This document shows, one piece after another, positions 15,804 through 24,750 of a DNA stretch of 64,000 nt. Source of the DNA: Nocardia amikacinitolerans NBRC 108937 (GTDB lineage Bacteria; Actinomycetota; Actinomycetes; Mycobacteriales; Mycobacteriaceae); the NCBI RefSeq assembly GCF_001612615.1, contig NZ_BDAU01000014.1, forward strand, positions 62,001 to 126,000. The letters are read 5' to 3'. How positions within the stretch are numbered: position 1 is the stretch's first letter; every line of letters begins with the position of its first letter. Under the pieces are notes generated by a model that ran no database searches, was not told the DNA's origin, and worked only from the letters and a program-made list of their open reading frames with translations. Position numbers and translations under genes: made by a program.

Positions 15804-17270
15804 TTGACGCACGCGCGACTTGACCACATCGACGAAGACTCCTCGCGCGGTATCGTCCGTGCGCCGGACCTGGCTCGGGTGACGATCCTGGCGAAGCACA
15901 CCCAGGTGGACATGGCGATCCCGGTCGACGTGCCGGTCGCGCTGGTGATCCCGAGCGTCGTCGACATGGTCGCTCAGCACAGCCGCACCAACGATTTCGA
16001 CAACGAAGGCGAGCGCTTCGAGCCCGCCGAGTGGGTGCTGGCCAGAATCGGTCACCCGCCGTTCTCCAACTCGCTCAGCCTCGGCGAGCACGGCGTGCGC
16101 GACGGCGAACTCCTCATGTTGGAGAGCGCCTCGCACACCGCTCCGACACCGCTTTTCGACGACATCATGTACAACGTCGCGATCGCGGACACCGACCACT
16201 ACCGCAGCTGGACGCCGAAGACCGCGCGGCTCACCGGCTCCGTCCTCGCCGCGCTCACGATGATCGTCGGTTGCCTCGGCCTGTTGCTCGCGCCGGAGGA
16301 GCTACCGGAGTGGGTCAGCGGTTCGATCGCGCTGGCGGTGGCGATCCTGCTCGTCGTCGCTGGCATGGTGCTGAGCCGGATGTACGGCGACACCGCGACC
16401 GCGCTCGTTCTCGGCGGCTGCGCGCTGCCCGCCGCGCTCACGGCCGGAATGCTCTACGTACCTGATCATTACGGCTGGGCGCACATCCTGCTCGGATCGG
16501 TGTTGGTGGGGGCCACCGCGATTCTCGCGTGGCGCGTCACCGGCGTCGGTCTCGCGCTGTTCATCGGCGCGGCCGCGCTCGCGGTGTACGCGGTGCCCGC
16601 CGCGCTGGTCGGGCTGCTCACCGATCAGCCGCTGAAGGCGATCGGCGCGGTGGCCGCGGCGCTTGGTCTGGCGGGTCTTTCGCTGTCGCCGCGTATTTCG
16701 ATGCTGCTGGCCAAACTGCCGCTGCCGCCGGTGCCTTCGCCGGGCACCCCGATCGACCCGACCGAGGACGACCCAGACGATCATCGCGCGCTGCCGACCA
16801 TGGAGGCGCTGCGGGTGAAGTCGGAGCGGGCCCGCATGTACCTCGCCGGTCTGGTCTCGGCGACCACGCTGGTCACCGTCGCGGGCGCGCTCGCCGCCAC
16901 CGATCCCGAGTCCGGCGACCCGTACTGGCAGGGCATCGCGCTCGCGCTGGTCTGCGCGGCGGTGCTGATGTTCCGCAGCCGCACCTACGCGGGCGCCGAG
17001 CAGGCGATCGTGCTGATCGCCGGTGGCGCGTCGATCGTGCTGATCATGTTGGTGGGGGCCGGTTTCGCGATGGACATGCCGCTCGCCGTCTTCGGCACGG
17101 CGATGCTGATCCTGGTCGCCGCGCTGATCCTGGGCATCATCGTCCCGAACCAGTCGGCGACGCCGCCGATGCGCCGCGGCGTTGAGCTGCTGGAGTACGC
17201 GTTCGTCGCGGCGGTGCTTCCGCTGGTGTTCTGGGTGGCCTCGCTCTACTCCCTCGTCCGCGGGCTGTGA
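15804..17270 (+). CDS. eccD: ESX-4 channel protein EccD
   Basis: A 488-residue integral membrane protein. The TTG at 15804 is the only start that keeps the whole N-terminal domain, and it has GGGGGAAG just upstream; TTG starts are less common, so the start is provisional. The first 100 or so residues form the ubiquitin-like cytosolic domain typical of EccD (RVTILAKHTQVDMAIPVDVP, then a DGELLMLESAS turn). About eleven hydrophobic segments follow, ending VLPLVFWVASLYSLVRGL. EccD builds the membrane vestibule of the ESX pore. Its stop overlaps the mycP start (GTGA), so eccD-mycP is an operon, divergent from eccC. Confidence 0.93.
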   Translation: MTHARLDHIDEDSSRGIVRAPDLARVTILAKHTQVDMAIPVDVPVALVIPSVVDMVAQHSRTNDFDNEGERFEPAEWVLARIGHPPFSNSLSLGEHGVRDGELLMLESASHTAPTPLFDDIMYNVAIADTDHYRSWTPKTARLTGSVLAALTMIVGCLGLLLAPEELPEWVSGSIALAVAILLVVAGMVLSRMYGDTATALVLGGCALPAALTAGMLYVPDHYGWAHILLGSVLVGATAILAWRVTGVGLALFIGAAALAVYAVPAALVGLLTDQPLKAIGAVAAALGLAGLSLSPRISMLLAKLPLPPVPSPGTPIDPTEDDPDDHRALPTMEALRVKSERARMYLAGLVSATTLVTVAGALAATDPESGDPYWQGIALALVCAAVLMFRSRTYAGAEQAIVLIAGGASIVLIMLVGAGFAMDMPLAVFGTAMLILVAALILGIIVPNQSATPPMRRGVELLEYAFVAAVLPLVFWVASLYSLVRGL

Positions 17271-18676
17271 ACGCGCACTTGCGCGTCGCCGCCGTCGCGG
17301 TGACGCTCGGGCTTTCGGCATCGTTCGGCGTCGGCTCCGGACACGGTGTGGCGCAGGCAGATCGGCCGCCCGCGGTGAATCCTGCGCTGCGGCCTGCGGG
17401 CGATCCCGCCGCGCCGCCCGAGAAGACCGAACGCCCGCCCAACTCGAACTGCGCCGACATCGTGACCGGCGGCGACGGGCCGACCATCCCCGCGGCGCAG
17501 CGCGCGCTCGATCTGGAGCGCGCATGGCAGTTCTCCAAGGGTGCGGGCCAGGTCGTCGCGGTCATCGACACCGGAGTCGCGCGGCATCCGCGGTTGCCTG
17601 GCCTGGAGGCGGGCGGCGATTTCGTCGCGGCGGGCGGTGACGGCACCGAAGACTGCGACGGCCACGGCACTTTCGTCGCCGGACTGATCGCGGCCTCGCA
17701 GGTCGAGGGACAGGGCTTCGCCGGCGTCGCGCCCGAGGCGCGCATCATCACCATCCGCCAGACCAGCAAGATGTATCAGCGCGAAGGCGCTTCGCGGAAC
17801 AAGGGCCCCGACGACCTGCCCGACGGCTACGGCACCCTCGCCACCATGGCGTCGGCGATCGTGCGCGCGGTGGACATGGGCGCGACGGTCATCAACATCT
17901 CCGAGGTCTGGTGCGGCTCGTCCAACGACGTCGACGGCGCGATCGGCGCGGCGTTGCAGTACGCGCTGGACAGCAACGTCGTCGTGGTCGCCGCGGCGGG
18001 CAACAACGACACCGAGCAGTGCAAACCGGTGAACAAGGTGATCGACCCGCTCGACCCGACGTCCGATCCGTGGAGCAACGTCACGGTCAACGTCAGCCCG
18101 GCGCGCTGGGACGACTACGCCCTCTCGGTCGGCTCGATCGACCAGAACGGCGCGCCGTCCAAGTTCACCGTGCCCGGTCCCTGGCTGAGCGTGGCGGCGA
18201 CCGGCGAGAACATGGTCTCGCTCAACCCGCGCGGCGACGGCACCGCGATCGGCGCGGTCGATCAGCGCGGGCAGCAGAACCCGATCAGCGGCACCAGCTT
18301 CGCCACGCCCCTGGTCTCCGGCGTCGTCGCGCTGGTGCGCGCCCGGTTCCCGGAAATGAGTGCGCGCGAGGTCATCCGGCGCATCCAGGCCACCGCGCAC
18401 GCGCCCGCCGAGGGCTGGAACCAGTACGTCGGCTACGGCGCGGTCGACCCGATCGCCGCGCTGACCAACGCGGTGCCCGACAAGCTGCCGCCGAAGCGAC
18501 CGACACCGCCGCGCAGCGAGCAGCTCGCCGTGCCCGCACCGCCGCCGCCACCGGACAACACCGCGCGCAACGTCGCGTTGATCGGCACCGGCATCATCGC
18601 GACCGCGTTGATCCTCGGTTACCTCGCGTCTTTCCCGATCCGCCGCCGCTTCGGCGTCACCTCGGACGACATGTGA
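17267..18676 (+). CDS. mycP: ESX-4 mycosin (subtilisin-like serine protease MycP)
   Basis: A 469-residue membrane-anchored subtilase. The GTG at 17267 overlaps the eccD stop. It has an N-terminal signal (VAAVAVTLGLSASFGVG). The catalytic triad is visible as D101 (AVIDTGV), H133 (DGHGTFVAG) and S344 (GTSFATPL), with the oxyanion asparagine in VVAAAGNND. A Pro-rich linker leads to a C-terminal membrane helix (VALIGTGIIATALILGYLA) and a basic cytosolic end (FPIRRRF). Mycosins are required for stability and function of the ESX membrane complex and act on its periplasmic side. A hairpin terminator follows directly. Confidence 0.95.
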   Translation: MNAHLRVAAVAVTLGLSASFGVGSGHGVAQADRPPAVNPALRPAGDPAAPPEKTERPPNSNCADIVTGGDGPTIPAAQRALDLERAWQFSKGAGQVVAVIDTGVARHPRLPGLEAGGDFVAAGGDGTEDCDGHGTFVAGLIAASQVEGQGFAGVAPEARIITIRQTSKMYQREGASRNKGPDDLPDGYGTLATMASAIVRAVDMGATVINISEVWCGSSNDVDGAIGAALQYALDSNVVVVAAAGNNDTEQCKPVNKVIDPLDPTSDPWSNVTVNVSPARWDDYALSVGSIDQNGAPSKFTVPGPWLSVAATGENMVSLNPRGDGTAIGAVDQRGQQNPISGTSFATPLVSGVVALVRARFPEMSAREVIRRIQATAHAPAEGWNQYVGYGAVDPIAALTNAVPDKLPPKRPTPPRSEQLAVPAPPPPPDNTARNVALIGTGIIATALILGYLASFPIRRRFGVTSDDM

Positions 18677-18681
18677 CCGCC

Positions 18682-18713
18682 GACCGCCTCGGGCGCGAAT
18701 GCCCGAGGCGGTC
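18682..18713. terminator. Bidirectional hairpin terminator between mycP and hypX
   Basis: A 13-bp perfect stem (GACCGCCTCGGGC and its complement) has a 6-base loop. Its right arm reaches the last codon of the convergent hypX gene, so it can serve both genes. Confidence 0.8.
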
Positions 18714-20385
18714 AGTGCGACACGGGCCGGGCGGTGCGAATTCGCTTGGCCAGGAAGGCCCGTCGTCGCGTGGCGAAGTCCGCGCCGTAGAGATCGGCGC
18801 GCATGCGGGCGAGTTCCCCGCGCTCGTGGGCATCGATCAGCGCGCGGTCGCCGTCGTCGAGGCGGGTCCGTTTCGCCGTCATGGTTCGCGTCCACGCCGT
18901 CGGTTCGGCGTAGGAGCGGGCGAGGTCGTCGAGCCAGTCGTCGAAACCTCGTCCGATGGGGCCGATTTCGTCCAGCAATCCCAGGCTCAGCGCCGTGGCG
19001 GTGTCGATCGGTTCGCCGTCGTCCAGCAGTCGCTCGGCGACGGCGGGCCCGACGCGCCGAGGGAGGGTGAGGGTGTGGAACTCCGAGCCGCTCAGGCCGA
19101 GCGACTTGTAATGCGCGTTCACCGTGGCACTTTCGCGCGCTACGACGACATCGGCCGCGAGGGCGAGCATCATGCCGCCCGCGCCGACGTTGCCGGTGAC
19201 GGCCGCGATGGTGAGTTGGTCCGCGCACAGCAGTAGCGCACGGCAGACGGAATTCATCGCGCGGATGTTCGCCCAGCCCTCCGCGGCGGGGTCGGCGGCG
19301 AATTCGATGGCGCCGAGGTGGATTCCGGTCGAGAAGAACGGGCCCGCGCCGCCACGAAGTACCAGGATCTTGGTGTCTTGGGCGGCGGCGAACTCGATCG
19401 CGGCGGCCAATCGATGGCACTGCTCGGTGGTGAGCGCGCCGTTGTACGGGTCGATGGTGATGACGCCGACGGCACGGTCGGCGCGGTAGTGGATGTCACC
19501 GGGGCGCGCCGGGTCCGTCGTGACCGGAATGGTCGCGGGCCGGATTCCGGTCCTGGCGAGCACGCCGAGCGCGGGCCCTTTGCATGTCGACTCCGCCTCG
19601 CCCGCGGCGCGCAGATGTCCGACCCAGAGAGTGCCCGAGCCGCAGGCGATTTCGATCGCGTGGTGGCGGCGGCCGACCAGCGTCCCCGGCTCGGCGTCCA
19701 TCGGACCGCGCCGCCCGGGCTTGGCGTCGTAGAGGTAGACGGAGCGGTCCGCGAGGACGGTCCGCACGCCGGGTGCGCCGTCCGCGGCGCGCACGCGGTG
19801 CGCGATCGCCTCGGCGTCGTCGGACCAGTCGAACGCGCGGTCGGCCTGACGCATGGCCGAACGGCTTCGCGCGTGCGGAATCGCGCGGGGCACCTCCTGC
19901 TGATCGAACGGAACGAAATCGGTGTCGAGCGCGCGGCTCACGGCCGCGAGGACGCACTCGATCGCGGCGTCGGCGACCACGGTGCCGTAGAGGGTGCTCT
20001 TGCGGCGGTGCGCGTCGAACGGGAAGGTGCGCCAAGCCCACACCGGGCCTGCGTCCAGATCCTCGACGGCGGAGAGCACGGTGACGCCCCAGTACGGCTC
20101 GCGGTCGGTGATGGCCCAGTCCAGCGACGACGGCCCCCGGTCGCCGATCGGTCCCGGATGGACGATCACCACCGGGACGGCGCCCGCGCAGATCCGGCGC
20201 GGGATGCGGCGGGTCAGGTAGGTGCAGACGATCATGTCGACGCCGGAGGCCACGGCGCGATCCATATCGGATTCGGTCTCCACGACCGCGGTGCGCACGA
20301 GATACCCGCGCCGTCGCAGTGCGAGGGCAGCGCGCACGGTCAGTCCGTTCTCGGCGCTGCACATCAACAGAATCTGTCGGCGCAT
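18712..20385 (-). CDS. hypX: HypX/HoxX, CO-ligand synthesis for NiFe-hydrogenase
   Basis: A 557-residue two-domain protein. The ATG at 20385 was chosen because the 58 residues upstream are Arg/Pro-rich shadow sequence. The N-terminal half is formyltransferase-like, with the HypX signature HPGPIGDRGPSSLDWA (76-91) and YWGVTVLSAVEDLDAGPVW. The C-terminal half is a crotonase (enoyl-CoA hydratase/isomerase) domain beginning near GVITIDPYNGALT, with the oxyanion region VTGNVGAGGMMLALAADVVV. In characterised HypX the formyl group of N10-formyl-tetrahydrofolate is passed to CoA and released as CO, which becomes the active-site ligand of [NiFe]-hydrogenase under oxic conditions. No hydrogenase or other hyp gene is in the window. 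It sits between mycP and eccB of ESX-4. Confidence 0.88.
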   Translation of the reverse strand: MRRQILLMCSAENGLTVRAALALRRRGYLVRTAVVETESDMDRAVASGVDMIVCTYLTRRIPRRICAGAVPVVIVHPGPIGDRGPSSLDWAITDREPYWGVTVLSAVEDLDAGPVWAWRTFPFDAHRRKSTLYGTVVADAAIECVLAAVSRALDTDFVPFDQQEVPRAIPHARSRSAMRQADRAFDWSDDAEAIAHRVRAADGAPGVRTVLADRSVYLYDAKPGRRGPMDAEPGTLVGRRHHAIEIACGSGTLWVGHLRAAGEAESTCKGPALGVLARTGIRPATIPVTTDPARPGDIHYRADRAVGVITIDPYNGALTTEQCHRLAAAIEFAAAQDTKILVLRGGAGPFFSTGIHLGAIEFAADPAAEGWANIRAMNSVCRALLLCADQLTIAAVTGNVGAGGMMLALAADVVVARESATVNAHYKSLGLSGSEFHTLTLPRRVGPAVAERLLDDGEPIDTATALSLGLLDEIGPIGRGFDDWLDDLARSYAEPTAWTRTMTAKRTRLDDGDRALIDAHERGELARMRADLYGADFATRRRAFLAKRIRTARPVSH

Positions 20386-20724
20386 CCTGGTCGGGCCCTT
20401 CGGCTGGCGAGAGCGGTTCGGGCGCACCCGGCACCTTCGCTCCGGCCGTGGCCGGATCACTCGGGCAGCGCCAGTGCGGCGGCAACGCTGCGCCTGTGCC
20501 CGTACCCGCCCTGATCTGCGACAACGTGGCTCTGGGCGATGGGCGGTGACCGGGCGCAAGCACCATCAGGCGACCAAGTGTAGTTCCCGGCCGCCGCGGT
20601 CCGGGCGGAGTTCGGCTCGACGCGTCGGCCGTAGCCGTGCCGCCCGAGCCGCGTCGACCTGTAGCCTCAGCCGCAATCGACGGGCGAGCACCGCCCAGCA
20701 CCGCAGAGCAACAGGTAGTACCCG
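20386..20724. other. Intergenic region between divergent hypX and channel gene
   Basis: About 340 bp. Promoters for hypX (minus) and the channel gene (plus) must be here, but no good hexamer pair was found. Open frames across it are shadows without ribosome sites. I see no RNA gene. Confidence 0.45.
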
Positions 20725-21492
20725 ATGACCGACCAGACGATCGTGACCCGCAGGCAGGCGTGGGAGCGCGCGACCAACGTGCCGATGATGGCGTTGGCGG
20801 TGACCTTCCTCGGCGTGTACGCGTGGCATGTGCTCGACACCGGCGCTTCGCCGCGGCTGGATTCCTGGCTGACCGGCGTCGACATCCTGATCTGGACGCT
20901 GTTCGCCGCGGACTTCGCGGTGCGGCTGTGGCTGTCGACCGACCGGTGGCGATTCGTGCGGCGGCATCCGCTGGAGCTGCTGATCGTGGTGCTGCCGCCC
21001 TTTCGTCCGCTGCGGCTGTTGCGGGCGGCGCTACTGCTGCTGGACACGTTGAACCGCACCACCGTCACGCGGGCTCGGCTCTCGGTGTTCGTCGGCGCCA
21101 GCTCGGCGTTGATCCTGCTGCTGTGCAGCCTGGCCTTCTTCGACGCCGAGTACGGCGCGCCGGACAGCAAGACCACCGACTTCGGTGACGCGCTGTGGTG
21201 GTCGGCGGTCTCGGTCACGACCGTCGGCTACGGCGACGTCTATCCGGTGACCACCGAGGGTCGCTTGATCTCCTTGGTCCTGATGACCTTCGGCATCGGA
21301 CTGATCAGCTTCGCGATCGGCACCACGACGAGCTGGGTGATCGATCAGCTGAAGGCGGTGGAGGTCAGCGCCGAGCGCACCGATCGGGAGATCTCCGTCC
21401 TGCTCGACGAAGTCCGCGCGCTCCGAAGCGAAGTCGCCTCGCTGCGCGAAAGCACCGAGCCGCGCGAGGACACCGCAGTCGAGCGGCGCTGA
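20725..21492 (+). CDS. Voltage-gated-type potassium channel family protein
   Basis: A 255-residue membrane protein with the six-segment layout of Kv-like bacterial channels. An S4-like arginine-bearing helix (FRPLRLLRAALLLL, about 93-106) is followed by S5, the pore helix (ALWWSAVSVT), the selectivity filter TTVGYGD (165-171) and S6 (LISLVLMTFGIGLISFAIGT). A coiled-coil-like cytosolic tail (ISVLLDEVRALRSEVASLRES) may help tetramer assembly. The TVGYGD sequence predicts K+ selectivity. The S4 has few positive charges, so strong voltage sensing is uncertain. It lies between hypX and eccB without obvious co-regulation. Confidence 0.9.
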   Translation: MTDQTIVTRRQAWERATNVPMMALAVTFLGVYAWHVLDTGASPRLDSWLTGVDILIWTLFAADFAVRLWLSTDRWRFVRRHPLELLIVVLPPFRPLRLLRAALLLLDTLNRTTVTRARLSVFVGASSALILLLCSLAFFDAEYGAPDSKTTDFGDALWWSAVSVTTVGYGDVYPVTTEGRLISLVLMTFGIGLISFAIGTTTSWVIDQLKAVEVSAERTDREISVLLDEVRALRSEVASLRESTEPREDTAVERR

Positions 21493-21504
21493 CCTGTCTC
21501 TCGA

Positions 21505-22986
21505 CTACTTCTGCTGATTGCCGACGGGCTTCGAAGCCGGTGACGGATCGGGCGCGACACCGTCGTGCGCGACCATCGCCTCCTCGCGCCCGAGCGTTGG
21601 CCCGTTCGCGAGCAGACCGACGATCGGCCACGGCGCGGGCTCGGGCTTCACCCCGGCCTCGGCGTCCAAGCCGAGCGCCTTCTGCGCGTCGGCGTTCTTG
21701 ACGCCGTAGCGCACGCCCGTGTCGGCGACGTAGAAGAGGGAATCCTTACGCCTGCTGTCGGGTTCGATGCCGGTGGTCTGCACGAACGCGCCGGTGCCCG
21801 GCGGGACGTACGCCGAGTCCGCGTTCGGCCCCGACCCGTCGGCCTGGGCGAGCGGCACCGCCTTGGCCTTGTCCGGCATCGGCAGCGTGACGCCGGTGAC
21901 CACCGAGAGCTCGGCCTGCATACCGCCGTCCTTGGCGGCCGGGTTCGGCTTCCATGACAAGCAGCTGACGGGCTGCTCCTTGGTATCGACGATCGTGGGC
22001 ACGGTCGTCGGATAGGTGTCGACCGCCAGCGCGGTGGCGATGTTCGCGCTCGTCTTGTCGGTCGGGTCGATCCAGGAAGCACCGGGGGTCGAGCGGTACG
22101 TGGCGCGGATGATCTCCGCGGTCACCGCCGAGATCGCCTGCAGACCTTCGTGCAGCACCACGTAGTTCTGGTCGGGATCCGAGGACACCTGCACCACGTC
22201 GCCGACCCGTCGGTCGCCGACCTGATAGCTCACCCGCGCGCCGGGATCGTTGATCTTCGGCGGAACGATCGCCGGCACTTCGGGAATGGCGTTGAGCAGA
22301 CCCTCGCTGACCGGCCGCGGTGTCGCGCCGGTGATGCCGAGCGCGTCGGTCACCTTGCGGTCGCTCATATCCACGCGGGCGCGAGTCTTGTTGTAGACCA
22401 GGTACGCCTGCTCCTTCACCTTCACAAGCAGCGCCCGGTCCGCGGGCGTGACCGAGGCCTTGTCACCCAGCTCCAGGTCGCCAGCGAGCACCGTGGTGGT
22501 GAATTCCTTGGAGCCGTCGACCTTCATCACGTCGCAGACGGTCCAGGCCCGGCCCTTGCCGTCTTTGTCGTAGCGCAAAGCCGCTGGCGCGCCGGGGATT
22601 CCGATCAGCTGGCCGCGCGGCTTCTTGCCGAGTTCGGACTCCTTGACGATGACGGCCTTGCCCGATTCACCGGACGCCAGGCGCGCCGAGGCCAGGTTCA
22701 GCGCCGGATGCACGACGCCGTCGATCACCACGTAGACGCCGCCGGACTCCTTGCCGATCAGCAGCACGTTCTGGCCGATCTTGTCCTGCGGGCGCAGCAG
22801 CGCGAGGATGCCGCAACCGGCGAGCACGACGCAGGCGAGGACCAGACCGGCGGCGAAGGCGCGGGATTGGGAGCGCATCGGATCGTGCAGCATTCGCACG
22901 TCCCGGCGCACGAGCGCGTGCTCCATCCGGCGGACCAGGAAGCGGTAACCGCTCACCTGCCAGCGCGTGGTGGGTTTTGAAGGCAT
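21505..22986 (-). CDS. eccB: ESX-4 core complex protein EccB
   Basis: A 493-residue EccB. The N-terminus has the usual cytosolic segment TTRWQVSGYRFLVRRMEHAL and DVRMLHDPMRSQSR, then one membrane helix (AFAAGLVLACVVLAGCGIL), then a large periplasmic domain opening KIGQNVLLIGKESGGVYVVI and containing the EccB repeats. Cysteines in WTVCDV and PVSCLSW match the conserved pair that forms a disulfide in EccB. EccB stabilises the hexameric ESX complex on the periplasmic side. GGGGAGGAACC lies just before the ATG. It is transcribed divergently from eccE. The cysteine inside the membrane helix is not followed by a lipoprotein layout, so lipidation is unlikely. Confidence 0.94.
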   Translation of the reverse strand: MPSKPTTRWQVSGYRFLVRRMEHALVRRDVRMLHDPMRSQSRAFAAGLVLACVVLAGCGILALLRPQDKIGQNVLLIGKESGGVYVVIDGVVHPALNLASARLASGESGKAVIVKESELGKKPRGQLIGIPGAPAALRYDKDGKGRAWTVCDVMKVDGSKEFTTTVLAGDLELGDKASVTPADRALLVKVKEQAYLVYNKTRARVDMSDRKVTDALGITGATPRPVSEGLLNAIPEVPAIVPPKINDPGARVSYQVGDRRVGDVVQVSSDPDQNYVVLHEGLQAISAVTAEIIRATYRSTPGASWIDPTDKTSANIATALAVDTYPTTVPTIVDTKEQPVSCLSWKPNPAAKDGGMQAELSVVTGVTLPMPDKAKAVPLAQADGSGPNADSAYVPPGTGAFVQTTGIEPDSRRKDSLFYVADTGVRYGVKNADAQKALGLDAEAGVKPEPAPWPIVGLLANGPTLGREEAMVAHDGVAPDPSPASKPVGNQQK

Positions 22987-23099
22987 GGTTCCTCCCCCGA
23001 ACAGTGCTCACGTTCGCGGAACACAGTACAGTTCCCTGGGACTCTTGTTCAGCTCGGCCGGTAGGAAACGGTCGATACCGGGTATTTTGGGGGACGCTG

Positions 23100-24743
23100 A
23101 TGGCCGAAGCCACAGGGGCGGGACCACGTCCGCTGCTTGGTCGCATCTCGCTGCCGAATCTGTTGATCGCACAGATGATCGGCATGATCGCCGGAGTGAT
23201 CGCGTTGGTGGCCGGTCTCGGCTGGTGGCCGTCGCTCGGCGTCGCCGTCGCGGTCGGTCTGCTTCCGCTGATCCCGATCGCCAAACGCACCGTGCTGGAC
23301 TGGATCGCGACCTGGTGGCGCTACATCACCAAGCGCGACTACGAGATCGGCGACACCGTCGACTTCCGCGGCCCCGACGACCGCTCGCTCGGTCTGTACT
23401 GGGACGGCACCCGGGTGGTGACGGTCGTCGAGGTGCTGCCGCCCAAGGGCGGACTGACCCGCATCTCCAGCAGCACCGTGCACGCCTCGCACCTGCTGCC
23501 GCTTCCCGAACTCGCCGCCTGCCTCAACCAGCACGACATCCTGCTCAGCGGCATCGACATCATCAGCCACGGACACCGCAGCCGCGCAGGCACACCGGCG
23601 GGCAAGATCTACGAGTCGCTGCTCGGCCCGCTGCCCGCGACCGCGCACCGCGCCGTGTGGCTGGCGATCAGCTTCGACGCCATCGCCTGCCCGGAGGCGG
23701 CGGCTCGCCGCGGCGGCGGCAGCGAGGGCGCCTCGCGCGCGGTAACCATTGCGACGCAACGCATCATGCGCGCGCTGGAGGACGCCGACTGCAGCGCCCG
23801 CATCCTGACCGCGCCCGAGATCCGCAAGGCGGTCCTGCAGATCACCGCGGGCTTCGATCCGCGCACCCTGACCCATCGCTGGCGCTACGCCGAGATCGGC
23901 AACGCCGTGAACATCGGCAGCGCGGTCGACCCGAAGCAGCTCGGCTCGGATCTGCTCGCGCAGCTGTGGGTCGCGCCCTCGCGCGGCACCACCGTCACCG
24001 TGCGGCTGCGTCCTGGCAGCTCCGCCGAATCGGTGAGCATCGGCGCGGCCTGGCGACTGACCGCGCGTGAACTGCCCGAGCGCGGCAAGCTCACGGGCAT
24101 GGTGTCGATGAACGGACGCCACCGCGACAGCCTGCTCGCGCACCTGCCCCTCGCCGTGCCCGGCCTCGACGACACCGTGCCGATGACCGAGTACCCGATC
24201 GATGTGATCGGCGCGCTGCACCTGCCGTCGTCCGGCTGCGGTCAGCTCATCGGTTCGGACGAGAACAATCAGGGTGTGGCCGTTCGCATCATCGGCACCG
24301 GCATCTCGACGGTCTACCTGGCGGGCGAGCTCTACCTGGCGCAGCAGTTGGTGTTCCGCGCGCTGGCCGTCGGCGAGCGCATCCTGATCCGCACCGACCG
24401 TGCGCACGCCTGGGAGAACCTGGTGCAGACCATCGGCAACCCGGAGCGCCTCACCATCGCCGTCGAAACCCACCAGTCCGACGCGGGTTTCACCGCGACC
24501 GTGGTGGACGGGGTGCTCGCGCCCGCGCCGCACGCGGGCGTCACGACGATCTACGTCACCGGTGACCCGATGGGCTGGCCCGCGACCAGGCCGGACCTCT
24601 CCATCCACCAGCCCGGCGCGATCGGCAACCACGTGGTACTTCGCACCGGGACCGCTCAGGTGGATCTGACCCTGGTGTCGATTCCCCGCGAGGCCACCTA
24701 CATCGGACATCCGCGCGGACGACGGCCCGTCGCCGCGCAGTGA
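23100..24743 (+). CDS. eccE: ESX-4 core complex protein EccE
   Basis: A 547-residue EccE-type protein. The ATG at 23100 has GGGGGAC upstream; an in-frame start at 22977 would overlap the divergent eccB and was rejected. Two adjacent membrane helices (LIAQMIGMIAGVIALVAGLG and PSLGVAVAVGLLPLIPIA) are followed by a large soluble domain with the EccE-like landmarks GLYWDGTRVVTVVEVLPP and LPLPELAACLNQHDI. The protein at 58964-60739 is a clear paralogue with the same landmarks. M. tuberculosis ESX-4 lacks eccE, whereas M. abscessus ESX-4 has it, so this locus resembles the latter, more complete form. Confidence 0.88.
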   Translation: MAEATGAGPRPLLGRISLPNLLIAQMIGMIAGVIALVAGLGWWPSLGVAVAVGLLPLIPIAKRTVLDWIATWWRYITKRDYEIGDTVDFRGPDDRSLGLYWDGTRVVTVVEVLPPKGGLTRISSSTVHASHLLPLPELAACLNQHDILLSGIDIISHGHRSRAGTPAGKIYESLLGPLPATAHRAVWLAISFDAIACPEAAARRGGGSEGASRAVTIATQRIMRALEDADCSARILTAPEIRKAVLQITAGFDPRTLTHRWRYAEIGNAVNIGSAVDPKQLGSDLLAQLWVAPSRGTTVTVRLRPGSSAESVSIGAAWRLTARELPERGKLTGMVSMNGRHRDSLLAHLPLAVPGLDDTVPMTEYPIDVIGALHLPSSGCGQLIGSDENNQGVAVRIIGTGISTVYLAGELYLAQQLVFRALAVGERILIRTDRAHAWENLVQTIGNPERLTIAVETHQSDAGFTATVVDGVLAPAPHAGVTTIYVTGDPMGWPATRPDLSIHQPGAIGNHVVLRTGTAQVDLTLVSIPREATYIGHPRGRRPVAAQ

Positions 24744-24750
24744 TCGAGCG

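Noticed and set aside
17246..19420. 724-residue minus-strand frame across mycP and hypX
   Set aside because: It crosses two real genes and a terminator; composition is shadow-like.
21505..22986. EccB as a lipoprotein
   Set aside because: The VLAGC-like sequence lies inside the membrane helix at about residue 58, too far from the N-terminus for a signal peptide.
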